Part shown: piece after piece, positions 36,314 to 45,596 of the stretch
Position numbering within the stretch: position 1 is the first letter of the stretch
Layout of the letters: every line of letters starts with the position of its first letter
NCBI GenBank assembly: GCA_963808815.1
Contig: CAWEGI010000017.1
Span: 1-64,000, forward strand
DNA: 64,000 nucleotides
From: DATBLE01 sp963808815
GTDB lineage: Bacteria; Actinomycetota; Thermoleophilia; Gaiellales; Gaiellaceae
Direction: 5' to 3'
Notes under the pieces: generated by a model
What the model was told of the DNA's origin: nothing
The model's input: the letters and a program-made list of their open reading frames with translations, nothing else
Databases searched by the model: none
Made by a program: the position numbers and the translations under genes

Positions 36314-37273
36314 TTAGTGGATCTGGATGTTGCCGCTCCGGAGGATGCCGCCCTGAGGCGCGCCGCCGTTGATCGAGATGATGAATACGTCGGTCGACCC
36401 ACCCTGACCGTTGTCCTCGGTGTGCACCTGGAACGTGCAAGACACGTTGTTGTTCTTGCAATTGCCGCCGAAATCGGCGCTCGTGCCCGTGACGACCAGT
36501 GAGGTGAAGGACGTCGCCTTCAGCTTGATGCCGGCGCCCGGGCTCGTGTAGGTCAGCGACCCGCTGACGGGGCCGCCGCCCACCTTCCGCTGGACGACGA
36601 AGCCGAAGCTCGCGATCCCGCAGGTCGTGTTGACTGTCCCGGTTCCGCCGCCTGTCACCTTGCCGGCACTCGGAGTCGGCGTCGGAGTGTTCGTCGGGGT
36701 GTTGGTCGGCCGGGGAGTGTTCGTCGGCGTGTTCGTCGGCGTGCTGGTCGGGCCGGGCGTGTCCGTCGGGCTAGGCGTGTTCGTCGGCGTAGCGGTCGGG
36801 GTGTTCGTCGGCGGAACAGGCGTGTTCGTCGGCGTATCGGTCGGGGTGTTCGTCGGCGGAACAGGCGTGTTCGTCGGCGTATCGGTCGGGGTGTTCGTCG
36901 GCGCGACAGGCGTGTTCGTCGGCGTATCGGTCGGGGTGTTCGTCGGCGCGACAGGCGTGTTCGTCGGCGTATCGGTCGGGGTGTTCGTCGGCGCAACGGG
37001 CGTGTTCGTCGGCGTATCCGTCGGTGTGTCGGTCGGAACATCAGACGGGCCGTTCAATCCAGTTCGGAACGAGAGAGTGCCAGCGCCCGGCGTAGGGGTG
37101 GGCGGCGCCGGCGTGGAGGTGGCACATGGAACCGGTGTAGCGGTCGGGAGCGGCTGCGGCAGAACCGTGCTCGGGCTGGAGCTCTTCGCGAAGGCGGAAA
37201 CAGCGATCGCTGCGCCCACGACAGCCGCCAGCACGACGGCGATGATCGCGTCACGGACGGAAGATCGCCTCAT
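36314..37273 (-). CDS. Secreted Thr-Pro-repeat protein with C-terminal post-COAP-like domain
   Basis: 319 residues. N-terminal export signal/TM (IIAVVLAAVVGAAIAVSAFA), a Pro/Thr-rich stalk of about 130 residues built on TPTDTPTNTPV and TPTPTN-type repeats, then a compact domain of about 115 residues. That domain has VTGGGTGTVNTTCGIASFGF, VVTGTSADFGG and ends GGILRSGNIQIH. The last motif and the VTGGG start match post-COAP-type secreted domains. Three Cys could form disulfides. First gene of the operon with the mutase-like protein, GT2 and Agl23. The Thr-rich stalk is a natural candidate for O-glycosylation by those enzymes, an inference from context. No LPXTG or C-terminal TM is present. Confidence 0.8.
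   Translation of the reverse strand: MRRSSVRDAIIAVVLAAVVGAAIAVSAFAKSSSPSTVLPQPLPTATPVPCATSTPAPPTPTPGAGTLSFRTGLNGPSDVPTDTPTDTPTNTPVAPTNTPTDTPTNTPVAPTNTPTDTPTNTPVAPTNTPTDTPTNTPVPPTNTPTDTPTNTPVPPTNTPTATPTNTPSPTDTPGPTSTPTNTPTNTPRPTNTPTNTPTPTPSAGKVTGGGTGTVNTTCGIASFGFVVQRKVGGGPVSGSLTYTSPGAGIKLKATSFTSLVVTGTSADFGGNCKNNNVSCTFQVHTEDNGQGGSTDVFIISINGGAPQGGILRSGNIQIH
36777..37035 (-). repeat. 45-bp coding tandem repeat (15-residue Thr-Pro units)
   Basis: Four to five near-identical 45-bp units, differing mainly at a two-to-three base site (ggaaca/gcgaca/gcaacg on the plus strand) that alternates Pro and Ala. High identity between units implies recent expansion or ongoing conversion, and length variation between strains is likely. 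Confidence 0.85.
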
Positions 37274-37402
37274 CCCGATCTTGTATCGTCACGATCGAGC
37301 CGGACAAAGTCAAGTCGGCCCGGACACGGAAAAGCGCCAGTAGCGATCGCGGCGCAAGAGTGCTCTACGATCGCTCGGTGAGCGCGGCCCGGAGAGGCGT
37401 TG

Positions 37403-39586
37403 GTGCTTGACGCGCTCGTCTTCTGGCTCTTGGCTTTCGCCGTTGGCCTCATCGGCCTGCCGTTTGCGGCGATCCTGTTCGAGCGCCTGCCAGGGGGTGG
37501 GCTCGCCCTCGCTCGGCCATTGGGTCTACTCGTGGTCGCGTATCCGCTCTGGCTGCTCGCCAGCTTGCATGCGGTCGACTATGGGCGCGCGGCCGCGGCC
37601 CTTACGACTGCGCTCGTCGCCGGGGTCTCGCTGCTGATCGGTCTGCCCGTCTTGCGTGGACGCCCCCGGAGGTCGATTTCGATCCGGCTGTGGCTGGTGG
37701 GCGAGTGCGTCTTCAGCGTGTGTTTCGCGGGCTGGGCGTTGCTTCGCAGCTTCTCACCAGATGTGCTGCAGACCGAGAAGCCGATGGACATGGCAATTGT
37801 GAACGCGATCAACAAGAGCGGATCGTTCCCGCCTCATGACCCCTGGTTCGCCGGAACGCACCTCAACTACTACTACTTCGGCCATTACGTCAACGCGTTC
37901 CTGATCCGCCTGACAGGGATCGACTCGGCGGCCGGTTACAACCTTGCCGCCGCACTCTTCTTTGCCCTCTCGGTGACGGCGACCTATGCCGTCGCTTCCG
38001 CCCTTTATCTCGCCTTGCGCAAGCAGGCGCACGCTCCCGCCGTCGCGGTCGCCGTTCCCGGCCTGGCAGCCGCGGCATTCGCGGTTGCGGGCAACCTCGC
38101 AGGCGCGGTCGACTATCTCGACCACCCGGCCCGGTTCGCCACCTTCAACTGGTTCGGCCCTTCCCGGGTGATTCCGAACACCGCTAACGAGTTTCCCTTC
38201 TTCAGCTTCCTGCTCGGCGACCTCCACGCCCACGTGCTCGCGCCGCCGTTTGCTCTGACCGCGCTGGCTTACACGATGCAGATCTGCCTCAGTGGGCCCC
38301 GGCGCATCCAGCGAGGACAAGCCAGCTCATACGCCCTCGCTGTCGGCGAGATCTTCCTCGCAGCACTCGTCTTGGGGGTGCTCTACGCGGTCAACAGCCT
38401 CGACTACCCGACGGCGGTCGTCATCGCGATCCTCGCGGTGGTCCTCTGGCTCCTGGCCGAACCACGTACCTGGCTGAGCACCTTGGTCTGGACGGCGCTT
38501 TGGATCGGAGGGTCGGTTCTCCTCTTCCTGCCGTTCTGGACGGACTTTGATCCGACGACGAACGGCGTCGGGCTCGTCGGCGAGCGAACCCACTTCAGCG
38601 TGTTCCTCAAAGACGAGTTTCTGATCTACGGGCTCCTACTGTGGGTCGTGGGGACGCTGCTCACCCGCCGGCGGGTGCCGGTCCGCTACCTGGTCTGGGG
38701 CGGAATCGCCGCCGCCGTGGTTCTCGTCCTTCTCTCTCCGTCACGTCTCGCGAGCGTCCTCCTCGGCCTCGGCCTCACCGCGATCACACTGTTCGTCGCG
38801 CTTGCGGGTGAGCGTCCGCAGGCGGAGCGGTTCGTATGGCTGCTGGTCGCAGCGGGAATCGCCTTGATCGGCATCGGCGAGTTCGTCTACGTCCGCGATA
38901 GCTTTGACGGCACGGCGAGCTTCCGCTTCAACACCGTGTTCAAGGCCGGTTACCAGGCCTGGTTTCTGCTCTCGATCGTTGCAGGGTGCGTGGTCGTGTG
39001 GAACCGCGCCTGGTTGCGGGGCTGGCTCGGACGGTTCTGGCGAGTGGGATTCGCCTGCCTGGTTGTCCTCGTCCTGATCTATCCGGTCGTCGGCTCGTAC
39101 GCACGCAGCGGAGGGTTCGGCCGGTCGCCCACGCTGGACGGCATGGCGTGGCTCGAGCGAAGCTCGCCCGGTGACGCCGCTTCGATCCGATGGCTGCGCA
39201 GCCACGCTCCGGCTTCTTCGATCCTGCTCGAAAGCGTCGGGCCCGACTTCGACGCGTCCGGCGCAGCTCGCGTTTCGACCTTCACCGGTCTGGCAAGCGT
39301 GCTGGGCTGGGCCGGGCACGAGATCCAATGGGGGCACACGCCCGATCAGAGGATCCGGGACGTCCAGCGGCTGTACCGGACGAAGGACATCGCGCAGGCG
39401 CGGCGGCTATTGGTGCGCTACGGCGTCCGTTACGTCTTCGTAGGCTCGCTCGAGCGGCACGACTATCCACCCGACGCCTTGGCCAAGTTTCGCCGGCTGG
39501 GCAGAGCCGTCTTCTCGCACGACGGCACGGTCGTCTACCGCGTGCCCCAGAGCGGCGGTCGCTCGAGCTCGGCTCGGCCGAGCTAG
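37403..39586 (+). CDS. DUF2298 (YYY) polytopic membrane protein
   Basis: About 727 residues; GTG at 37403 lies 5 bp after GGAGAGG (TTG at 37400 also possible). Twelve or more TM segments. The hallmark block is EKPMDMAIVNAINKSGSFPP, HDPWFAGTHLNYYYFGHYVN and later EFPFFSFLLGDLHAHVLAPP, which define the Chlor_Arch_YYY family (TIGR03662). A C-terminal extracytoplasmic domain carries DIAQARRLLVRYGVRYVFVG. Family function is unproven, but it co-occurs with Agl23 in archaea and Chloroflexi and is thought to act in lipid-linked sugar transfer. It is divergent from the Thr-Pro operon across 130 bp and followed 35 bp later by a GT39 gene. Confidence 0.9.
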   Translation: MLDALVFWLLAFAVGLIGLPFAAILFERLPGGGLALARPLGLLVVAYPLWLLASLHAVDYGRAAAALTTALVAGVSLLIGLPVLRGRPRRSISIRLWLVGECVFSVCFAGWALLRSFSPDVLQTEKPMDMAIVNAINKSGSFPPHDPWFAGTHLNYYYFGHYVNAFLIRLTGIDSAAGYNLAAALFFALSVTATYAVASALYLALRKQAHAPAVAVAVPGLAAAAFAVAGNLAGAVDYLDHPARFATFNWFGPSRVIPNTANEFPFFSFLLGDLHAHVLAPPFALTALAYTMQICLSGPRRIQRGQASSYALAVGEIFLAALVLGVLYAVNSLDYPTAVVIAILAVVLWLLAEPRTWLSTLVWTALWIGGSVLLFLPFWTDFDPTTNGVGLVGERTHFSVFLKDEFLIYGLLLWVVGTLLTRRRVPVRYLVWGGIAAAVVLVLLSPSRLASVLLGLGLTAITLFVALAGERPQAERFVWLLVAAGIALIGIGEFVYVRDSFDGTASFRFNTVFKAGYQAWFLLSIVAGCVVVWNRAWLRGWLGRFWRVGFACLVVLVLIYPVVGSYARSGGFGRSPTLDGMAWLERSSPGDAASIRWLRSHAPASSILLESVGPDFDASGAARVSTFTGLASVLGWAGHEIQWGHTPDQRIRDVQRLYRTKDIAQARRLLVRYGVRYVFVGSLERHDYPPDALAKFRRLGRAVFSHDGTVVYRVPQSGGRSSSARPS

Positions 39587-39621
39587 GCAGCATCGCCCGC
39601 TGGTCTAGGCTCCGTTCGGTC

Positions 39622-41524
39622 ATGTCTCGGCCGAGCGAGAGGGCTGACCCGCCGTGGAAGCTCATCCCTGCGGCACACGCGCACTGGCGGTTCGCGGACC
39701 TGGTCACCGGACGGGTCGTGGTCGTGGCAACGCTGCTCGTGATCTTCCTGATCGGCGGGTGGCTTCGCCTCTCGGGCGCAAACTGGGATAGCGGCCAACA
39801 TCTTCATCCGGACGAGCGCTACATGACGGAGGTGGCGACGACGGTTCGCTGGCCCGACTCGATCGGCCAGTACCTCGACGTCCACACCTCTCCGCTCTCG
39901 CCGTACAACACCGAGACGGGCAAGCACTACGTGTACGGCCAGCTTCCGCTCTTCGGCGTGAAACTCGTCTCCACCGTCCTCGGAAAGGACGACTACGACC
40001 ACCTCAACCTGGTCGGTCGGCGGCTTTCCGCGCTGATCGACCTCGGCTCGATCGTGCTCGTCTTTCTTCTGGCCAGGATGGTCTTCGCCAGGACGAGGTC
40101 GGCAGCCGTCGGGGGGCTGATCGCGGCGGCGCTGTACGCGTTCACAGTCTCTGCGATCCAGGCGGCGCACTTCTTCACCACGGAGAACTGGCTCGTCTTC
40201 TTCGGTCTGCTCACGTTTCTGCTTGCCGCGCGTGCGCTCACGACGGCTGCGGCAGGTTCGCCCGGCCGCTTCCGCCCGATCCACCTGCTGGTGGGGGCAA
40301 GTCTCGGTCTGACCGTCGCCTGCAAGGTGAGCGGCGCCCTGGTCGCGGTGCCGATCCTGATCGCACTCGTCGGCGAAGCTGGCCTCGCCGCGAGGCGGGT
40401 ATCGGCTGATCGACGCGTCGCTTCGCGCGGGATCCGGGGCGCTCACGATCCTCGTCGCCGGCTACGTCGCCTTCCGCGGCGTGTCTCCGTACGCGTTCGC
40501 GAGCTCGAACTGGCTCGACCTGCGGATCAGTTCCGCCTACCGCGCCGCCCTCGCTGAGCAGCAGGACCTGCTGTCGGGGAAAGCGCTCATCCCGCCCTCC
40601 TACCAATGGCTGCTCTCACCCCGGGTCGCGGACCCGCTGAAGAACCTCGTCCTCTGGCAGCTCGGCATCGCCCTCGGTGTCGCGGCGATCGCCGGGCTCG
40701 TGCTGGTGGTCGTCGCGGTCGTGCGAGGAGTTGCACCGCTCCGCCGCCCCGAGATCCGGCACGCGCTCCAGGCGGACCGACTCGTCGAGCTCACGCTCCT
40801 GGCAATGGTCTCCCTCTTCGTTCTGCTCGTCTTCTTCTACTTCGGATCGAACTTCGAGCACTTCGGCCGCTACCTGCTACCGCTCGTGCCACTGACGGCG
40901 ATCACCGCCGCGTACGGGCTGCTCGCCCTCGGTCGAACGCGGGGAGCGATGCCGGTCGCGCTTGTCGTCGTCGCGGCGACCGGGCTCTATGCGCTCGCCT
41001 ACCACCACATCTACACGGTCAAAACGACCCGCGTCGCCGCCACGGACTGGATCGTCGATCACCTCCCCGCGGGCAGCACGGTCGCGAACGAGAACTGGGA
41101 CGACTCCCTCCCGCTCGGCAGCGACGCCGCTCGGCGCTATAGAGGCATGACCCTCCCGGTCTTCGACGCGGACGACGACACGAAGCTGAGGAAGCTGTAC
41201 GACGGCCTGTCCAGGTCGGACTACTACTTCCTCAGCTCACCCCGAGCGTGGCGCACCATCGGACGCCTTCCCGGACGGTTCCCGATCATGAGCCGGTACT
41301 ACCAAGCACTGTTCGACGGACGGCTCGGATTCGCGCGCGTCGCCCGTTTCTCGTCCGAGCCGGAGCTGCTCGGCGTGCACCTCGACGACATCGGGGCGGA
41401 GGAGGCGTTCTCGGTGTACGACCACCCGCGCGTGCTCATCTACGAGAAGACGCACGCTCTGAGCTGGCCGACTTTTCGTGCCGCGCTCTGCAACCCTGCG
41501 CCCGCACCGCCCGGCTGCGTCTGA
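39622..41524 (+). CDS. GT39/PMT-family glycosyltransferase (one frameshift)
   Basis: About 634 residues from the ATG at 39622. LIGGWLRLSGANWDSGQHLH then PDERYMTE is the first-loop acidic motif (HPDE) of membrane GT-C transferases. IQAAHFFTTENWLVFFGLLT follows. A slip near 40400 separates the middle, which resumes GVSPYAFASSNWLDLRISSA. The C-terminal half has several TM helices and a periplasmic domain (VAATDWIVDHLPAGSTVANE). It would transfer a sugar from polyprenyl phosphate to protein or glycan on the outer face. It converges on the second DUF2298 gene with 7 bp between stops. Confidence 0.85.
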
Positions 41525-41531
41525 TCCCTGG

Positions 41532-44171
41532 TCAGTCGAGCTTGTAGATGTCCACTCCGGGATTGTGGTACACGCGGTGCCAGTACCTGCCGTCTCCAGC
41601 TGGCCACTTGCTCTGCCCGCCCGGGTAGTACGCGCGCTCGAGCTGGCCGACCACGAAGTAGGAAACGCCGTAGCGGCGGAATATCTGGTGGGCGACGTCG
41701 ACGCTGATCGTCGAGTACGCCTGCTGCACGTCGGCGATGCGCGACATGATCTGCAGGCTCTGCGTCGAGCGTTGCTGGCGCTCGTGGTAGTCCCAGCCGA
41801 CGATCGTGGGGTTGCCAGTGAACATGGCGAACCGGTCGCCCCACCCGTACAGCGTGGGGTAGGTGTTCACCTCGGCGACGACCGGCGAGCCCGGCACCGT
41901 CTTCAACATCCAGCGGATCGCCGCTGCGTCGTAGCTGAGCGGGATTCGGCTGTCGTGGTCTTGAAGCACGGCCTTGTTCGCGAATGCGAGTCCGTTCAGG
42001 GTCGGACCGACCGAGGTGTTGAAGCGATCCTTGATCCGGGCCGGAGTGGCCAGCGCCGGGTACAGGCAGGCGATCGCGAGCAACACGACGAACGCCAGCC
42101 GCCACGTCCGGCGCCAGAACGGACGCAGGAGCGGCAAGCGCTCGTGCACCCCGTGCACGCTTACCGCCGCAGCGATGCCCCAGAGCACCCAGACCTGGAC
42201 GTAGAACTTGAACACGGTGTTCGTCCGACCGACGTCGATCTTCTTGGCGACGACGAACTCGACTGCGAATGTGATCAGCAGCCCGACTGCGAAGCATGAG
42301 AGGACGGCGCGCCAGAGAAGCTGTGAGGTCGCATCCACCGAGCGGCGCCGCCGGCGGAAGATCGCGAGGCCGGTCAGGACGAGGAGCGCGGCGACAAGCG
42401 CTTCGACCCCGAGGTGGAACCCGGCCAGCACGGCCACGAGCAGGACGGCGGCCGGTGGCGAGTAGAGACCGGCTCGATACACGATCGAGCCCGTGACGAG
42501 CGCCCTGTGCAGCTGGCGGAAACGACCGAAGTTATCCCAGCTCCTCAGGCCCGCACGATATGCGCGTGCAACTCCGCCCAGATCCTTCGACGTCGCGAGG
42601 TCGATGACCACCGCGGTGACGATCACGAACAGGAAGAATCCATGGATCGTCAGGTAGTCGTTCATTCTCGTCCGGCTGCCGTGCCAGCGCTCGATTCCCG
42701 AGAAGACGCCGGCGTAGTGGCGGTGAAAGGGAAGGAAGAGCAGGTACGCGAGCGCGAGCAGAAGCGCCGAGCGCAGACCGAATGCAGCGAGCCCGGAGAG
42801 CGGGCCCCGACGAGGCCCAGCCCACCAGGCCCCGAAGAGGGCGAGCACCGCCAGCAGCGCGTAGGTGGGGACGTCCCACGTATTCATCGGCCAGAGCGCG
42901 CCGAGCGCTAGCGCAAACAGCAGAAAATGGAGGCATCGAGCCAATAGCCGGGCGTCCGGTGCGGGCCGCAACAAGGCGACCGCGAGCCCGAGCAGCACGA
43001 CGGTAAAGGGCAGTGCCATCGCATGCGCATGCAGGTCCGCGAACAGGTAGGTGAACCACGGGAACTCGGTGATGATTCCGGACTCGGTGGGCGGGTGGTG
43101 AACCACTCTGGTCGCGTTCCAGAACCACCAGTCGTTCGGGACGGCTCCCGAGACGCGATCGGCGAGCACACGGATCTCGCCGAGGTTGCCGACGATCGAC
43201 ACGAACAGCGTCCCGAGCAATGCGGCTGCGACCGGTCTCCGTCTGTGCCGCGGATGTCCGCCCGGTGCGTCGACCAGGCCCAATGTGGTCCCGAAGGCGG
43301 CGATTCCGAGAAACGCGAAGAGTGTCGGGATTGCGAGGTTGTAGGCGACGACCGGTGCGACGCTCGTCAGCTTCACGAGCACGGCGACGAGGACAAAGCC
43401 GAAGTAGTAGTAGTTGAGCTGGCCGCCGGCGAACCACGGGTCGTAGGGCGGAAAGTGCGTGGACTTTGTGACCGCGTTCAGGAATGCGAAGTCCATCGGC
43501 TTCTCGCCTCCGCGGACCGGGTGCCAGAGATCTGGATTCGCGAAGCGGATCAGCACCATCGCCGCGAAGAGAACCCAGAACAGCGCCTCTTCGATGAGGA
43601 GGAGCCGCCGGTGGGTCTTGACCCAGTCGAGCAGCTCCTGCCCGTTGGTAAGAGCAATGGCGGCCGCGCCGGCGCTGACGATCAGCAGCGCAAGCGTGAT
43701 CGTCAGCCGGGAGAAGTCTGCTAGCCCGACGCTGGCGAGCAGCCAGACCAGCCAGCCGACAAGCAGCAAACCGACTGGGCGGGCGAGGGCGAAGCCGCGA
43801 TCTGGGAGCGAAGATGCGGCCAGCCACACGTAGGGAACCGCGACGAGGCCAAAGACAAGCAGCGCAGCCACCCACACCAGCACCGGAGCGCGATCCGCCA
43901 GACCCCAGTCGAACATCTGGTTCCAAGTTCCGTGTAGCGCGTATAGACGGCGGTCGGCCGGCGACAGGAGCAGCTGCCCGCCGGAGCCAACGTGGTCCAG
44001 GATCAGCGCCGCGACGCCAGCGAGGGCCAACGCGAGTAACCCCAGGGATAGCCAGGCTGCCCTCCACCGACTACTGCCGACGATCGCAGGGCTGCCGACC
44101 GCCGGCTCGGAGTGCTTGGTCTCCCCCGGCACCGGCAGAAGGTACCGCACGTCGGGAGAAAATCCCCGCAA
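41532..44171 (-). CDS. Second DUF2298 (YYY) polytopic membrane protein, long form
   Basis: 879 residues with about 15 TM segments; start uncertain (TTG 44171 or GTG 44150). It repeats the family hallmark: GGEKPMDFAFLNAVTKSTHF, PPYDPWFAGGQLNYYYFGFV, TEFPWFTYLFADLHAHAMAL. The C-terminal domain holds YDAAAIRWMLKTVPGSPVVA, EVNTYPTLYGWGDRFAMFTG and FRRYGVSYFVVGQLERAYYP. Two DUF2298 proteins of different size in one locus suggests two sequential steps or a hetero-oligomer. Its start faces the ALG5-like gene across about 45 bp, a very short shared promoter space. Confidence 0.9.
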   Translation of the reverse strand: MRGFSPDVRYLLPVPGETKHSEPAVGSPAIVGSSRWRAAWLSLGLLALALAGVAALILDHVGSGGQLLLSPADRRLYALHGTWNQMFDWGLADRAPVLVWVAALLVFGLVAVPYVWLAASSLPDRGFALARPVGLLLVGWLVWLLASVGLADFSRLTITLALLIVSAGAAAIALTNGQELLDWVKTHRRLLLIEEALFWVLFAAMVLIRFANPDLWHPVRGGEKPMDFAFLNAVTKSTHFPPYDPWFAGGQLNYYYFGFVLVAVLVKLTSVAPVVAYNLAIPTLFAFLGIAAFGTTLGLVDAPGGHPRHRRRPVAAALLGTLFVSIVGNLGEIRVLADRVSGAVPNDWWFWNATRVVHHPPTESGIITEFPWFTYLFADLHAHAMALPFTVVLLGLAVALLRPAPDARLLARCLHFLLFALALGALWPMNTWDVPTYALLAVLALFGAWWAGPRRGPLSGLAAFGLRSALLLALAYLLFLPFHRHYAGVFSGIERWHGSRTRMNDYLTIHGFFLFVIVTAVVIDLATSKDLGGVARAYRAGLRSWDNFGRFRQLHRALVTGSIVYRAGLYSPPAAVLLVAVLAGFHLGVEALVAALLVLTGLAIFRRRRRSVDATSQLLWRAVLSCFAVGLLITFAVEFVVAKKIDVGRTNTVFKFYVQVWVLWGIAAAVSVHGVHERLPLLRPFWRRTWRLAFVVLLAIACLYPALATPARIKDRFNTSVGPTLNGLAFANKAVLQDHDSRIPLSYDAAAIRWMLKTVPGSPVVAEVNTYPTLYGWGDRFAMFTGNPTIVGWDYHERQQRSTQSLQIMSRIADVQQAYSTISVDVAHQIFRRYGVSYFVVGQLERAYYPGGQSKWPAGDGRYWHRVYHNPGVDIYKLD

Positions 44172-44215
44172 ACGGCTTACACTCAGGAGGACTCGGTGTT
44201 ACGCTGAGCAGCCTC

Positions 44216-45058
44216 GTGGCGGCGCTCGCCCTCTCGGTTGTTGTCCCCGCATACAACGAGGAGCATCGCCTGCCCCGATTGCTGCAGGCGCTCGATCGAG
44301 AACTCGACACCATCCTGCGACCGACCGAGATGCAGCTGGGGGAGGTCATCGTCGTCGACGACGGATCCAGCGATCGGACCGCCGAGATCGTTCAAGACTT
44401 CGACGGGCTGGCGGGCCGCCTGAACCTGATCCGGCTGCCCGAGAACCGCGGCAAGGGCGCCGCAGTCCGCGCCGGCATGCTCGCCGCCCGTGGTGATCGA
44501 GCGCTGATGACCGACGCAGACATGTCGACGCCGCTCTCCGATGTCGTCGGCTTGTCGGCCGCTCTCGATGCCGGCGCCGACATCGGCCTCGGCTCGCGAG
44601 CCCTTGACCGATCGCAGGTTCTCGTTCATCAACCGGCGGTCCGGGAGTTCATGGGCAAGGGCTTCAACGTTCTGCTCCGGCTTGCGACAGACATCCCCTG
44701 GAGGGATACCCAGTGCGGGTTCAAGCTCTTCCGCCTCTCCACCACCCGGCCGCTGTTCGAGGCGCAACGGATCGAGGGGTTCGCTTTTGACGCCGAACTG
44801 TGCATCAACGCCCGCAGGCTCAAGCTCTCCGTCGTCGAGGTCCCGGTGCATTGGTCGAACGAATCGGACACGCGGGTGCGGATCGCCTCGTCTTCGAGCC
44901 GGATGGCTCTGGATGTAGTCCGGATTGCGATCGCGGCTCGCCGGCCTCTGTCTACGGGGCCGGCCCAATCAGCTTCGCATCCTGGTGGGCTTCCGATCGC
45001 TGACGCGTCCCCGGTCACGGTCGGACTGCCGCCGGGCAGTGAAACTCTGGGCGCCTAG
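44216..45058 (+). CDS. GT2 glycosyltransferase, dolichyl-phosphate beta-glucosyltransferase (ALG5)-like
   Basis: About 280 residues. LSVVVPAYNEEHRLPRLLQA, VIVVDDGSSDRTAEIV, NRGKGAAVRAGMLAARGDRA, TDADMSTPLSD and DTQCGFKLFR are the complete ALG5/GT2 motif series. ALDVVRIAIA precedes a Pro/Ser-rich tail. GTG at 44216 is the best in-frame start. The AGGAGG at 44185 is too far from it and suits only a CTG at 44204, so the start is unsure. It loads a hexose onto a polyprenyl phosphate and is a second donor-making enzyme for the locus. Confidence 0.85.
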   Translation: MAALALSVVVPAYNEEHRLPRLLQALDRELDTILRPTEMQLGEVIVVDDGSSDRTAEIVQDFDGLAGRLNLIRLPENRGKGAAVRAGMLAARGDRALMTDADMSTPLSDVVGLSAALDAGADIGLGSRALDRSQVLVHQPAVREFMGKGFNVLLRLATDIPWRDTQCGFKLFRLSTTRPLFEAQRIEGFAFDAELCINARRLKLSVVEVPVHWSNESDTRVRIASSSSRMALDVVRIAIAARRPLSTGPAQSASHPGGLPIADASPVTVGLPPGSETLGA

Positions 45059-45119
45059 GCGAACGCACCCTCGCGGGCCCGCTGCTAGGCGGCCCTCCAC
45101 CTTTGCGATCCGCCTCTTA

Positions 45120-45567
45120 ATGCATGCCTCGAGCTGGCGGCTGCGCTACCGCGGCGCAACGACGCTTCGTCCCCGGTGCGCGCTGTTGCGTACGGCCTTG
45201 TCTGCCTCTGCTGGCGCCGCCGCGTTGGCGGGGTGGGAGGAGGGTCGGGCGAGCATGCGCCCCTGGCCGGTGCTCGCGCTTTGGCTCCTCTCGATCGCGC
45301 TCCTACTCTGCGGCGCCCGGCTGCTCGGCGCCCCAGCAGCAGTAGACACCCATCCGTTTCAGCGCTGGGAGTTGCTCGCCGTCGGTGGGATCACGCTGGT
45401 TGCGGCCTTGGTTCGGCTCATCGCGTTGAGCCACCTCCCGTCCAATCTCTCCGGCGACGAGGGCGAGATGGGCATGGAGGCCAGGGCCGTGCTAGCCGGA
45501 GATCTGCGCGATCCCTTCACGACCGGTTGGCTCAATCATCCGACGCTGTGGTTCTATCTCCATGCAG
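45120..45567 (+). pseudogene. N-terminal stub of a GT39/PMT-type glycosyltransferase
   Basis: The ATG at 45120 (or 45255) begins a frame with TM1 (PVLALWLLSIALLLCGARLL), TM2 (WELLAVGGITLVAALVRLIA) and the first loop SNLSGDEGEMGMEARAVLAG, GWLNHPTLWFYLHA. That loop contains the acidic DE and the HPT motif of Agl23/PMT proteins. Homology stops at about 45567; after 45597 the same frame merely runs antisense through the next gene. More than two-thirds of the enzyme is missing, so it is a truncation, probably from a rearrangement between paralogues. Confidence 0.7.
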
Positions 45568-45596
45568 GTGACTTCCACGGGCGCCCGGACGACGCT

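Noticed and set aside
36660..37040. CRISPR array, suggested by regular repeats
   Set aside because: The periodicity is 45 bp with no unique spacers and it encodes an in-frame Thr-Pro stalk.
36627..37343. Plus-strand open frame rich in VGVFVGVSVGVFVG across the Thr-Pro gene
   Set aside because: It is the exact antisense of the 45-bp repeat; the minus strand gives a sensible exported protein with a conserved C-terminal domain.
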